Assembly (NCBI RefSeq): GCF_009856605.1
Contig: NZ_CP047242.1
Span: 4,408,001-4,472,000 of the forward strand
Direction of reading: 5' to 3'
Source: Trichormus variabilis 0441
GTDB lineage: Bacteria; Cyanobacteriota; Cyanobacteriia; Cyanobacteriales; Nostocaceae
Length of the DNA stretch: 64,000 nt
How positions within the stretch are numbered: position 1 is the first letter of the stretch; every line of letters starts with the position of its first letter. A program made the translations under genes and the position numbers. The notes below the pieces were generated by a model. The model saw nothing but the letters and a program-made list of their open reading frames with translations, searched no databases and was not told the DNA's origin. Positions 40,095 through 48,785 of this stretch are shown here, piece after piece.

Positions 40095-40609
40095 GCTATT
40101 TTCACCTGGAACCAATTAGTTAGTTTGCACAGCAGACTTTGTTGAGAATAGTGCAATATATTTAGTTAACCAGTCTCATCAATAAGGCAGTATTTAAGCA
40201 TGATATCTGATGGAATCATCTGTAATTTGCAGCGTAATATTTTTTATCAAAAAGTACAGATTTTGCTAAATACCAAGCTCATCCTATAAGAGAAATTATA
40301 TGGACTAAATCGAGCATCAGAGATGTGTAGAAGACTACAAACTCATTTAATAATGAGAATCCATCTTTAGTTAGATGGTAGCAGTGGTAATTAATTGGTT
40401 GATTAATTCTAGGTTCATGAATTGCACCATTCTGCCTCAGAATGTAAGTTCAAAAATTAGCGTGTTTAATCCTAATAATTGCTGGCTTTGGCTATTAGTA
40501 TTGACCATCATCTGTAGGCTGAAAGGATGTTGATTCAATTGAAAAAATTTGCTGGCTCATGAGAACTAGCAACTTGGATTAGCGTTTCAGGAGGATATGA
40601 CTAGAATAC
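40095..40609. other. Leader region of psaB2
   Basis: 515 AT-rich bases. The only clear signal is AGGAGGA at 40589-40595. A ten-codon frame starting ATG 40597 overlaps the psaB2 start. Promoter elements are not recognisable by eye. Confidence 0.4.
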
Positions 40610-42838
40610 ATGGCTACAAAATATCCTAAATTTAGCCGGGATCTGGCTCAAGATCCGACTACGCGTCGAATTTGGTATGCGATCGCCACGGGAAATGATT
40701 TTGAAAGTCATGATGGCATAACTGAGGAAAATCTCTACCAAAAGATTTTCGCTACTCACTTCGGTCATGTCGCCATCATTTTCTTGTGGGCATCAAGTCT
40801 TCTGTTCCACGTCGCCTGGCAAGGTAACTTTGAACAGTGGATAAAAGATCCACTCCATATTCGCCCCATTGCCCATGCCATTTGGGACCCCCATTTTGGT
40901 GAACCAGCCATAGAGGCTTTTAGCCAAGGTGGTGCTAACTATCCCGTAAATATTGCTTACTCTGGTGTTTATCACTGGTGGTATACCATCGGGATGCGGA
41001 CGAATAACGACCTTTACCAAGGTTCTATTTTCCTGTTGCTTTTAGCAGCCTTATTTTTATTCGCAGGTTGGCTACACTTGCAACCCAAATTTCGTCCTAG
41101 CTTGACTTGGTTTAAGAGTGCTGAACCTCGTCTGAATCACCACTTAGCTGGTTTGTTTGGTGTTAGTTCCTTGGCTTGGGCCGGTCACTTGATTCACGTC
41201 GCCATCCCCGAATCTCGTGGGGTTCATGTGGGTTGGAGAAACTTTCTGACTACTTTGCCTCACCCAGCAGGTTTAACACCATTCTGGATGGGTAACTGGG
41301 GTGTGTATGCCGAAAATGCAGATACGACCGGGCATATTTTCGGCACATCCCAAGGTGCAGGAACCGCTATTTTGACTTTTTTGGGTGGTTTCCATCCCCA
41401 AACTGAATCGCTGTGGTTGACTGATATGGCGCATCACCATCTAGCGATCGCTGTTATCTTTATCATTGCCGGGCATATGTACCGGACTAACTTTGGCATT
41501 GGTCACAGCATCAAAGAGATGCTGAACGCCAGACAATTCTTTGGTATCCGTACTGAAGGACAGTTCAACTTACCCCATCAAGGGTTATACGACACTTATA
41601 ACAACTCCTTGCACTTCCAATTATCCATACACTTGGCAGCGTTAGGGACTGCGTTGTCGTTAGTGGCGCAACATATGTACTCGCTGCCGCCTTACGCCTT
41701 TATAGCAAAGGACTTTACAACACAGGCGGCGCTATATACCCATCACCAGTACATTGCTGGGTTCTTGATGGTTGGCGCGTTTGCCCATGCTGGTATTTTC
41801 TGGGTACGAGACTACGACCCAGAACAAAATCAAGGTAACGTCCTTGACCGTGTACTGAAGCATAAAGAAGCGATTATCTCTCACCTAAGTTGGGTGTCGC
41901 TTTTCTTAGGCTTCCATACTCTAGGACTATACGTTCACAACGATGTTGTAGTTGCCTTTGGCACTCCAGAAAAGCAAATTTTGATTGAGCCGGTGTTTGC
42001 TCAATTCATCCAAGCTGCTCATGGCAAACTGCTTTATGGGATGGATACTTTATTATCTAACCCAGATAGTATTGCTTATACAGCTTGGCCAAACCACGCT
42101 AACGTCTGGTTGCCAAACTGGCTAGAGGCGATTAACTCCGGCACTAACTCTTTATTCTTGACCATTGGCCCTGGTGATTTCTTGGTACACCATGCGATCG
42201 CTCTCGGTTTGCATACCACCACCTTGATTTGTGTTAAGGGTGCGTTGGATGCCCGTGGTACTAAGCTGATGCCCGATAAGAAAGACTTCGGCTTCACCTT
42301 CCCCTGTGATGGGCCTGGCCGTGGTGGTACTTGCCAAACCTCCTCTTGGGAACAGTCTTTCTATCTGGCTCTCTTCTGGATGTTGAATCTCCTGGGCTGG
42401 GTAACTTTCTACTGGCATTGGAAGCATCTTGGGGTTTGGCAAGGTAACGTTGCTCAGTTCAACGAAAACTCCACATACCTGATGGGTTGGTTCCGTGATT
42501 ACCTCTGGGCTAATTCGGCTCAGTTAATTAACGGTTACAATCCCTACGGCACAAATAATTTGTCTGTCTGGGCTTGGATGTTCCTGTTTGGACATTTAGT
42601 TTGGGCTACCGGTTTCATGTTCCTGATTAGCTGGCGTGGGTACTGGCAAGAGTTAATTGAAACTCTAGTTTGGGCGCACGAGCGCACGCCCCTAGCTAAC
42701 TTAGTTCGTTGGAAAGATAAGCCAGTGGCTCTATCTATTGTGCAAGGTTGGTTAGTCGGTTTAGCTCACTTTACCGTTGGTTACATCCTTACCTATGCAG
42801 CATTCCTTATAGCCTCAACGGCTGGTAAATTTGGTTAA
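40610..42838 (+). CDS. psaB: Photosystem I P700 apoprotein B, alternative copy (PsaB2-like)
   Basis: 742-residue reaction-centre protein with the eleven membrane helices of PsaB. It opens [16 protein letters not shown] and keeps the iron-sulfur FX loop with both cysteines ([10 protein letters not shown]) and many chlorophyll-binding histidines. It differs from ordinary PsaB at several places: [26 protein letters not shown] where the usual sequence is QLGWHLACLG, and TCQTSSWEQ after the FX loop. Compared from memory, not by alignment. No psaA is adjacent, unlike the usual psaAB operon, so this is a paralogue of the PsaB2 type described in heterocystous strains. It would replace PsaB in a subset of photosystem I. 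Confidence 0.9.
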   Translation: MATKYPKFSRDLAQDPTTRRIWYAIATGNDFESHDGITEENLYQKIFATHFGHVAIIFLWASSLLFHVAWQGNFEQWIKDPLHIRPIAHAIWDPHFGEPAIEAFSQGGANYPVNIAYSGVYHWWYTIGMRTNNDLYQGSIFLLLLAALFLFAGWLHLQPKFRPSLTWFKSAEPRLNHHLAGLFGVSSLAWAGHLIHVAIPESRGVHVGWRNFLTTLPHPAGLTPFWMGNWGVYAENADTTGHIFGTSQGAGTAILTFLGGFHPQTESLWLTDMAHHHLAIAVIFIIAGHMYRTNFGIGHSIKEMLNARQFFGIRTEGQFNLPHQGLYDTYNNSLHFQLSIHLAALGTALSLVAQHMYSLPPYAFIAKDFTTQAALYTHHQYIAGFLMVGAFAHAGIFWVRDYDPEQNQGNVLDRVLKHKEAIISHLSWVSLFLGFHTLGLYVHNDVVVAFGTPEKQILIEPVFAQFIQAAHGKLLYGMDTLLSNPDSIAYTAWPNHANVWLPNWLEAINSGTNSLFLTIGPGDFLVHHAIALGLHTTTLICVKGALDARGTKLMPDKKDFGFTFPCDGPGRGGTCQTSSWEQSFYLALFWMLNLLGWVTFYWHWKHLGVWQGNVAQFNENSTYLMGWFRDYLWANSAQLINGYNPYGTNNLSVWAWMFLFGHLVWATGFMFLISWRGYWQELIETLVWAHERTPLANLVRWKDKPVALSIVQGWLVGLAHFTVGYILTYAAFLIASTAGKFG

Positions 42839-42871
42839 AAAATTTTGATATCCTTTGACCTTAGCCATTGT

Positions 42872-42900
42872 CCCCCTTGATACCGTTAGGTGAAAGGGGG
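42872..42900 (+). terminator. Terminator after psaB2
   Basis: CCCCCTT (42872-42878) pairs with AAGGGGG (42894-42900), followed by A then seven T at 42902-42908. It lies 33 bases after the psaB2 stop codon. Confidence 0.9.
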
Positions 42901-42929
42901 ATTTTTTTCTAAAATTTGGCTTCAATTTC

Positions 42930-43106
42930 TCAAGGCACTAGACGCAATCTTCCTTGCACTTCAACACTGGGAAAATTCGGATCAAAAGTCAGGTTTTCTA
43001 GCTTTCCGTCCTTGAGAATGACAAAAGTATCCTCGACGTTAGCGCCTGTTAGACTGGGGTTCCAGGCGATCGCATCTTCATCCTGATATATCAATCTCTC
43101 GTTGAA
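42930..43106 (-). pseudogene. Remnant of an unknown gene before the att site
   Basis: Minus-strand frame of 58 residues ending at a stop, reading FNERLIYQDEDAIAWN... to ...VEVQGRLRLVP. It has no start codon; a stop (TGA at 43107-43109) breaks the upstream frame. The amino-acid composition looks protein-like (DTFVILKDGKLENLTFDP), so a decayed gene is likely. The family is not recognised. Confidence 0.4.
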
Positions 43107-43215
43107 TCAAATTTTGGCAATTGGGTAGCGACTATATAAAGTCAACTGCTGCTGAAAGCGCCAGCGCTTGGCTATCCCAGTCCAGAGAGTAGGGGTAGGA
43201 GATTGTTACTTGTAA

Positions 43216-43260
43216 AGGCGGCACCCGGATTTGAACCGGGGGATGGAGGTTTTGCAGACC
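43216..43260 (-). other. 3' fragment of tRNA-Cys(GCA): prophage attachment site
   Basis: On the minus strand this is the second half of a tRNA: anticodon loop CTGCAAA with GCA, then ACCTCC, variable region, T arm CCCCGGTTCAAATCCGGG and acceptor strand TGCCGCC plus discriminator T. The 5' half (D arm) is absent; the expected bases stop at 43260. This is the displaced half-tRNA left when a phage integrates into a tRNA and restores the intact copy at its other end. The intact gene is not in this window. Confidence 0.85.
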
Positions 43261-43334
43261 AAAAGGAATTGAATTAAACGCTTGCAGTATATGAATTGTG
43301 GCGATTAAGTTTTTCAGCGTAACTAAAATTGTGA

Positions 43335-43802
43335 CTAACTTAATACTAGCTTGCCGTTAGTATCAAAACTGAAGGGCATATTGTTCTGGAGCGCGATCGC
43401 GTTCCATGAAGCGATTTCTGTTGCTGTCGGTTTTCCTAATAATGGGAGTCCTGTTGTTGCTTCATCCCAGAGTGCCTTGAGTATAGGATAATCTGATGCG
43501 CTTAGTCCCCCCATGTAGCCTGTGGGTGAAAGCAGGGTTTCCAGCCTGGTTACAGCCCTTTGGTTTATAGTTTGCGCGGATATGCGATTGTACCCGGTAT
43601 TAAGGAGCATTTCTCTATTGAATGCCCCCCAGTCTGGAGGCGGGGGTATAGGTACGGCAGTGATAAAGTTTACGCCATCCCAGGTATCGCCAATATTTGC
43701 TGTATTTGAAGGAATTAGCAAATCATCGGTAGTGTATTCTTCTGGATTTTCCAAAAGGATGATATTGGCGACTAAATTATTTTGAATAACTGCATATCTC
43801 AT
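43335..43802 (-). CDS. Phage tail fibre/assembly-like protein
   Basis: 155 residues from ATG 43802, which overlaps the stop of the glycine-rich gene (ATGA). The opening MRYAVIQNNLVANIILLENPEEY and GDTWDGVNF resemble the small proteins that accompany tail fibres in phages. It is the last gene of the late module, next to the attachment site. The precise role is unknown. A GTG at 43808 would add two residues. Confidence 0.55.
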   Translation of the reverse strand: MRYAVIQNNLVANIILLENPEEYTTDDLLIPSNTANIGDTWDGVNFITAVPIPPPPDWGAFNREMLLNTGYNRISAQTINQRAVTRLETLLSPTGYMGGLSASDYPILKALWDEATTGLPLLGKPTATEIASWNAIALQNNMPFSFDTNGKLVLS

Positions 43803-44620
43803 GACCACCAGATCCTTACTTCACCACGTCCACCGTTGCCACCGTTACCACCTGTAGTTCCACCTGCTGCACCACTACCGCCGCCGGCCCCTGGTGCGCC
43901 ACCGTTGCCACCATTTCCGCCTGTGGTTGTACCGTATCCGCCGCCGCCGCCACCAGTGCCAGCGCCTGTAGTTAAATCTGTGCCATTGTTTCCGTTATTC
44001 CCGCCAGCACCCCCACCGGTTCCCCCAATGCCCCCGGATGCTGGTAAGGTGCTACTTCCTCCTGTCCCTCCTGTGGTTGTGGTAGAGGTTCCGCCAGCAC
44101 CCCCACCAGGTGCGCCGTAAACACTCGCATTTCCACTGTTGCCATTATTCCTGCCACCACCACCGCCCCCAAAAAGCCCTGGAGAAGTATCGCTTGTTCC
44201 GTCTGGAGCAGAAGCAACTCCAGTTCCGAGTCCTGGTTGAAGGCTGCTTGCTCCGCCTCCACCATTACTGGATGGACTAGCGCCACCATAAGCGATAAGA
44301 AAATTTCCAAAAGAAGAACTACCACCGGAAGCCCCGGTGCTTCCTATGGAAGATGTGGAGCCATTGCCACCTACGCCACCAGCCCCAATAGTAATAGCAA
44401 CGGTGCTAGGCAATTCTCCAGCACTAAAAATTCTTCTTGTGCAGCTACCACCACCACCACCTCCACCAGCATTTGTGTTTCCACCACCGCGACCACCACC
44501 ACCGCCGCCGTAACATTCCACAATCACGGTGGTAATGCCACTAGGTTTTGCCCAGGTTCCTGATGACGTAAACGCCTGATATCCGCCACTACCCCTTGTT
44601 ATGGCAATACTTACACCCAC
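43799..44620 (-). CDS. Glycine-rich phage tail fibre protein
   Basis: 273 residues, about half glycine, with short blocks such as GGNGGNGG, GGGGGGRGGGN and GGTGGSS. The N-terminus AITRGSGGYQAFTSSGTWAKPSG is the GTW-type lead-in found before glycine-rich tips of phage receptor-binding proteins. The glycine domain probably forms a polyglycine-II-like bundle at the fibre tip. Its start touches the stop of the next gene upstream. Confidence 0.75.
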   Translation of the reverse strand: MGVSIAITRGSGGYQAFTSSGTWAKPSGITTVIVECYGGGGGGRGGGNTNAGGGGGGGSCTRRIFSAGELPSTVAITIGAGGVGGNGSTSSIGSTGASGGSSSFGNFLIAYGGASPSSNGGGGASSLQPGLGTGVASAPDGTSDTSPGLFGGGGGGRNNGNSGNASVYGAPGGGAGGTSTTTTGGTGGSSTLPASGGIGGTGGGAGGNNGNNGTDLTTGAGTGGGGGGYGTTTGGNGGNGGAPGAGGGSGAAGGTTGGNGGNGGRGEVRIWWS

Positions 44621-44946
44621 TATTCCAGCACTCCTATTAAAAAGGTGGTTCCTGTGGCGTTGTAGGCGATCGCGGCTAGGGTTTTTCCCGTGGGTGCTTC
44701 AAAAGCGATACTCGCCCCAGTAGGGAAAGAAGTACCAAGCAATGTCCCAGCAGCAGCACCAATATTGGCGATGCTCACTGATATTTTCCCGGCTGTAACT
44801 GTTCCAGAGGTAGAAGTATTGACAAGTGTGGGTGTTGCAGTGCCACCACCACCAGTACCTACACCTAAGCCCTTTTCTATAAAAGCATCTGCGATCGCTT
44901 CGGCTTGGTTCGCCTGCGTTTGGTTGTATGTCACACCTTTAGGCAT
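44620..44946 (-). CDS. Small phage structural protein
   Basis: 108 residues starting MPKGVTYNQTQANQAEAIADAFIEK, then a Gly-rich hinge and beta-rich tail. A strong GGAGGGGG precedes the ATG at 44944-44946 on the minus strand, so the in-frame upstream start at 44985 is not used. It overlaps the upstream gene by eight bases. Function unknown; place in the module suggests a tail or fibre component. Confidence 0.65.
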   Translation of the reverse strand: MPKGVTYNQTQANQAEAIADAFIEKGLGVGTGGGGTATPTLVNTSTSGTVTAGKISVSIANIGAAAGTLLGTSFPTGASIAFEAPTGKTLAAIAYNATGTTFLIGVLE

Positions 44947-46903
44947 TCTTCCCCCTCCTTCTTTTGCCTGGATTCCATCCATCAAATCCTATTCCACCAT
45001 TTCCCCCAATGACTTTGGGGTTAGTACTGTTCCCGTTACCATTTGGGAAATTTTCACTAATGGGCATATCTGTAGGAATTTCCTCTGGCGCTACATCATT
45101 CAGCACGATCCTCACAGCCCAGATGTGCTTACACTGCCCATCTTGTGCGCCAGCATCGGTATTACTCCAGTCTTCTTCTATTCCGTCATCTGATGTGCTG
45201 TTGGGGTTGGGGGATTTTTTCTTGGTTGCGTCAGGGCAGTTGCATTGCCAATCACCGTCGCCATCACCGTCACTATCACCGTCGCCGTCACCGTCACCGT
45301 CACCGTCACCGTCAGCATTACCACATTCCCATTTACTACCATCAGCAAATTCAATTTCAAATATTCTTACTTGCTGAGTTAAGAATGCTGAAAACTGCCC
45401 CCCTCCTTCTAGGTATTTAAAATTTACACTAAATTCATGTTGATAAGTTAAATTGTTTTGTTCCAATGAAACAAGACTTCCATTGCTATAAGATTCTTTG
45501 TCATCTTCTGTAAAATTCTCACCAGAAAATTCTACATATTGTTGAGTAAAGAGTGCATCAATAGGGTCATTTGGATATATTTCTGCACCGCTATAGCTTA
45601 GTGATATTGTCCAAGAAAGAACGCCACTTATTTTATTAATATTAAGTTCAGAATTAAAATCTATAGCCCCACTAGACCTAAGAGTAAAACCAGATACATT
45701 GGTTGCTTGATTGCAAGTTTTTTCTATTTTTACACTACTAGTTACTATATTGCTTTTATCAAAATTAGATTGCCAAGTATAAATAGAGCTAACATTTGCA
45801 CCATCTATTACACCTGTTGCCGTGTTTTCTCCGTTCGGAAAATATTCAATTTCTCCAGTTTCTTCATTAAAAACTATTCCTGGTCGATAGTTATTAAGTA
45901 GCTCATCATCAAAGTATGGTTCAAATGTAAACTCTAATCCACCAGGAAATAGATAAATTTCTACTGTTACTTCAAAAGTTACTTCCCATTCTGGAAATGT
46001 TTCAGAGGCAAAACCACCAGCAACAGTAGTTTCTAATGTAAAGCCTACGTAATCTTCTCTGTTTGTTCCAGTAGTAAATTCGGAATTATTTATAAATTCT
46101 AACTCTGTTTGTTCTTCATTGCTAAAGGTATCAAACACCCATTCTTTTAATTCAAATCCACTTTCCGGGTCTGGAACTCTACCGCCAAAAGGTGGTACAA
46201 GTGTTCCTTTGTATATAGAATTGCCAATACTAATGCCACCACCGGGATGAGTTGTAATAACCTTTGAGGTGATTTTTACAGGTGAACCATCATTAAAAGC
46301 GCCACCTGTTGAATTAATAATTATCAAAGCATCGTTATTAACTATACCTTCACTATCGGCTGTAATACTAATAGTTTCAATAATAGTGGCTGTATACAAT
46401 CCTGTCTGATTATCATAACTTTGAGCTACTACATTTGCTGGAGTGTTTATAGTTTCAAAATCTCCATCAAATCTTATATCCCCAACAAACCATTTAGGAA
46501 GATTTAAAAGCAAAGGCAATTCACAAGTAATATTATTTTGAGGTTTCTTGCTGACTTCCCAGTATCCCTTGGGTGCATTCGGGGAAGGTATTTTATATTT
46601 ATCATCACCGTCTTTCAATACTTTATCTTCTTGGGCTATCTCCATACCTTTTTGGTATCTCTTCCACGCAGATTTATAATTATATTCTTGCTCTGGACTA
46701 AAGACTCTCGGCGCTCCAGTAACAGTAAGTTCAAAATCTTCTATAAAATCTAGTCGTGGTGCGATCGCATCGTCATCAAGATAATTGCCATCGGGTAATC
46801 TGCGACGATTTGATTTTTTACCGGGAACCTTAAAAGATACTTTGCTACTTTGTGGTAGGTCAAAAAATCTAGGAATACCACCATTATTTTTCCTTTTTCC
46901 CAT
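44939..46903 (-). CDS. Large phage structural protein with Asp-Gly repeats and SWIM-like zinc motif
   Basis: 654 residues. The front two thirds is beta-rich with no recognised family. Near the C-terminus, a run of GDGDGDGDGDSDGDGDGD is followed by CNCPDATKKK...GQCKHIWAVRIVL, matching the CxC...CxH pattern of SWIM zinc fingers. ATG 46903 overlaps the upstream stop (TGATG). A tail spike or neck protein is likely from its position, but this is inference. Confidence 0.6.
   Translation of the reverse strand: MGKRKNNGGIPRFFDLPQSSKVSFKVPGKKSNRRRLPDGNYLDDDAIAPRLDFIEDFELTVTGAPRVFSPEQEYNYKSAWKRYQKGMEIAQEDKVLKDGDDKYKIPSPNAPKGYWEVSKKPQNNITCELPLLLNLPKWFVGDIRFDGDFETINTPANVVAQSYDNQTGLYTATIIETISITADSEGIVNNDALIIINSTGGAFNDGSPVKITSKVITTHPGGGISIGNSIYKGTLVPPFGGRVPDPESGFELKEWVFDTFSNEEQTELEFINNSEFTTGTNREDYVGFTLETTVAGGFASETFPEWEVTFEVTVEIYLFPGGLEFTFEPYFDDELLNNYRPGIVFNEETGEIEYFPNGENTATGVIDGANVSSIYTWQSNFDKSNIVTSSVKIEKTCNQATNVSGFTLRSSGAIDFNSELNINKISGVLSWTISLSYSGAEIYPNDPIDALFTQQYVEFSGENFTEDDKESYSNGSLVSLEQNNLTYQHEFSVNFKYLEGGGQFSAFLTQQVRIFEIEFADGSKWECGNADGDGDGDGDGDGDSDGDGDGDWQCNCPDATKKKSPNPNSTSDDGIEEDWSNTDAGAQDGQCKHIWAVRIVLNDVAPEEIPTDMPISENFPNGNGNSTNPKVIGGNGGIGFDGWNPGKRRRGKNA
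45235..45317 (-). repeat. GGTGAC hexamer repeat encoding Gly-Asp
   Basis: About ten near-perfect six-base units (GGTGAC/GGCGAC on the coding strand) within the structural gene. Such Asp-Gly strings may bind calcium or act as a flexible spacer. Confidence 0.8.
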
Positions 46904-47352
46904 CAATAATCACCACCTGTTGCAGTTACAATCACGCCAGCAGTAGCAGTGCCTAATGCAGCGTACAGTGCATATCCAGTAGGTAGCCGTAAACCTCTGT
47001 TGGGTGTTGCTGGCGTTTGGGAAGCTGGGAAAAGGATTCTTGGTAAGGTTACTTCAATTGGGTAGTTTGCGATCGCGGTCGTATTCCCGCTACCACTTAC
47101 AGACGTGAGTGAAGTCTCAGCCAACAAAACATAATCACTACTACTGGGAGCTTTGAGAAAAATTCTCAGTGGGGAAGCAACAATGTCACCCAATGGATAA
47201 GCCTGAATCGCTTCAATCAGTGTTCCGTTAGTCCCGGCTGTCCCCAACAGTTTCGGCACAGCAGCGCCTGGCGAACGGTTAACAACTTCATTGGTAAGTG
47301 TAACCGTCCAAATGATGGGATTCTTAATGAAAATTGGCTGGGTATTAACCAT
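46903..47352 (-). CDS. Phage structural protein, unknown family
   Basis: 149 residues, mostly beta-strand-like with no charged clusters; opens MVNTQPIFIKNPIIWTVTLTNEVVN and ends VIVTATGGDY. Overlaps both neighbours by a few bases, so it belongs to the late operon. Possibly a tail or head-completion protein. Confidence 0.55.
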   Translation of the reverse strand: MVNTQPIFIKNPIIWTVTLTNEVVNRSPGAAVPKLLGTAGTNGTLIEAIQAYPLGDIVASPLRIFLKAPSSSDYVLLAETSLTSVSGSGNTTAIANYPIEVTLPRILFPASQTPATPNRGLRLPTGYALYAALGTATAGVIVTATGGDY

Positions 47353-47812
47353 AATTTGTACTCATACTAATTCTGTCACCGGTGCAAGTATCGGCAACGC
47401 CAGGGACAGCCATGATAAATTCTGCACCAGTCCGAGCAAAGCGATACCTGAGATTTGCCTCCTGGCGGTAGTTGGGAACCCAAAGGGGATGAGCCGCCAA
47501 CAGGTCAGTTTCTTTAAGGTAGTTTTCCCACCAAACGCGGGAATCTCTAGCGGACTCCCGCAGAATTGCCCGGTTAATATCCCCGGTGTAGAGTTCTTTG
47601 GTGTTGAATCGGCTGGAGTCTCCCAGTAATTCAGAAGCTTCAAAAGCGCGATCGCACCTCTCCAAAATCTGCTGGATGCGCTGCACTTCGTAGTCATCTT
47701 GTAAGAGATTCATGGCTTCTTCCAGTCGGGCGCGATCGCCTGCGGGAACTCCAGCGCCGTAGCCAAGATGAAATCTACACCGGGATTTGTCCAGTTCAGA
47801 GAGGGCTGGCAT
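47345..47812 (-). CDS. Phage protein, possible head-tail connector
   Basis: 155 residues, helical N-terminal half (RLEEAMNLLQDDYEVQRIQQILERCDRAFEASELLGDS). It resembles the small head-completion proteins encoded after the capsid in other phages by size and place, not by recognised sequence. Confidence 0.5.
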   Translation of the reverse strand: MPALSELDKSRCRFHLGYGAGVPAGDRARLEEAMNLLQDDYEVQRIQQILERCDRAFEASELLGDSSRFNTKELYTGDINRAILRESARDSRVWWENYLKETDLLAAHPLWVPNYRQEANLRYRFARTGAEFIMAVPGVADTCTGDRISMSTNYG

Positions 47813-47815
47813 ATT

Positions 47816-48202
47816 TTAGAACTCAACATGAGGTAGGACGGCTTCCCAGTTAATGTTTAAGTCAGCGTTGAGCGTCTTCAATTGCTCAAGCCCGACGTAA
47901 CCACCTTCTGGTTTGCGTTCCATGATTTTCCTGGCGGACAACTGCCCAACTCCGCGCAGTGCCTTACCAAGGCTGGAAGCAGAGACTTGATTGATGTTAA
48001 TTTTCTCAATCGTCTCCCCTTCCTTCCCGCCGTCCAATACTTCAAAGGTGCGGGGTTGGATCAAATCCACCCCCTCGACTTTTGAAGCATTAATTACAGT
48101 CCCGCCATCCTTGCATTGGTAATGGGTGGAGAATTCGCCGGTAATTAGTATTTCCCGCCCCAGCCCTTTGTGAAAAGCGTTTTCACCTACTTTTAGTGTC
48201 AT
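47816..48202 (-). CDS. Phage protein with helix-hairpin-helix motif
   Basis: 128 residues. The C-terminal half contains INQVSASSLGKALRGVGQLSARKIMERKPEGGYVGLEQLKTL, a helix-hairpin-helix pair like that of ComEA, which binds DNA without sequence preference. The N-terminal half is beta-rich (EILITGEFSTHYQCKDGG). A DNA-binding head-completion role near the portal is possible. Confidence 0.55.
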   Translation of the reverse strand: MTLKVGENAFHKGLGREILITGEFSTHYQCKDGGTVINASKVEGVDLIQPRTFEVLDGGKEGETIEKININQVSASSLGKALRGVGQLSARKIMERKPEGGYVGLEQLKTLNADLNINWEAVLPHVEF

Positions 48203-48214
48203 GGGAAAATTTCC

Positions 48215-48784
48215 TTAATAAGTGCTGGGGTAGCCGACTTGCTCTAGTCGGGAAGGATCAGCCGCTAACAAATAGCACACATCGCAAATTACCCTTTGCG
48301 TACCAGAAGCCACCCGTACACCAGTACCCGCCACCGTATTACCAGCGTTGGAATTGAGTAGTCTGTACTGAGTAGCGCCCCCCAGCGTTCCCAATGGAGC
48401 CGCCAAGGTATCGTAAGGGGTGGCGACAGAACGAGCGCTGCTGTTGGCTGCGATCGCACTACTCGCCACTGTCAACACCGGGGCTGTATCTGTATGAGCT
48501 GCTGCCACCTTTAGTCTTTCGCCGGTTGTCCCAATCAAAGCTACATTAGGAGTCCGCAACCCGATGTAGTAAACCTGTGCGCCAGCCGGGACAATAAGCG
48601 GGGTATCATTTCTATCCCTTTGATGGCTAGGAACAAAAATATCAATTTGGGTTTGCAAGCTGCTGGTGATGGTGGCGTAACCCAAAGCATGGTAAGCCAA
48701 AATCTTTGGGTAACATTCCAACCGCTCACCGTTATACCAGTTGAGTAATTGGGTTTGGTTGCCTGGGAAAAGTGGTTGAGTCAT
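48215..48784 (-). CDS. Phage structural protein, possible decoration or accessory capsid protein
   Basis: 189 residues from ATG 48784, chosen because GGAG lies seven bases upstream. Begins MTQPLFPGNQTQLLNWYNGERLECYPKIL. Rich in Ala/Thr/Val, like capsid decoration proteins. Placed immediately after the probable major capsid gene. Family not recognised. Confidence 0.5.
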   Translation of the reverse strand: MTQPLFPGNQTQLLNWYNGERLECYPKILAYHALGYATITSSLQTQIDIFVPSHQRDRNDTPLIVPAGAQVYYIGLRTPNVALIGTTGERLKVAAAHTDTAPVLTVASSAIAANSSARSVATPYDTLAAPLGTLGGATQYRLLNSNAGNTVAGTGVRVASGTQRVICDVCYLLAADPSRLEQVGYPSTY

Positions 48785-48785
48785 G

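Noticed and set aside
43782..44563. Long Pro-rich and Thr-rich plus-strand frames
   Set aside because: They are shadows of the glycine-rich fibre gene on the other strand.
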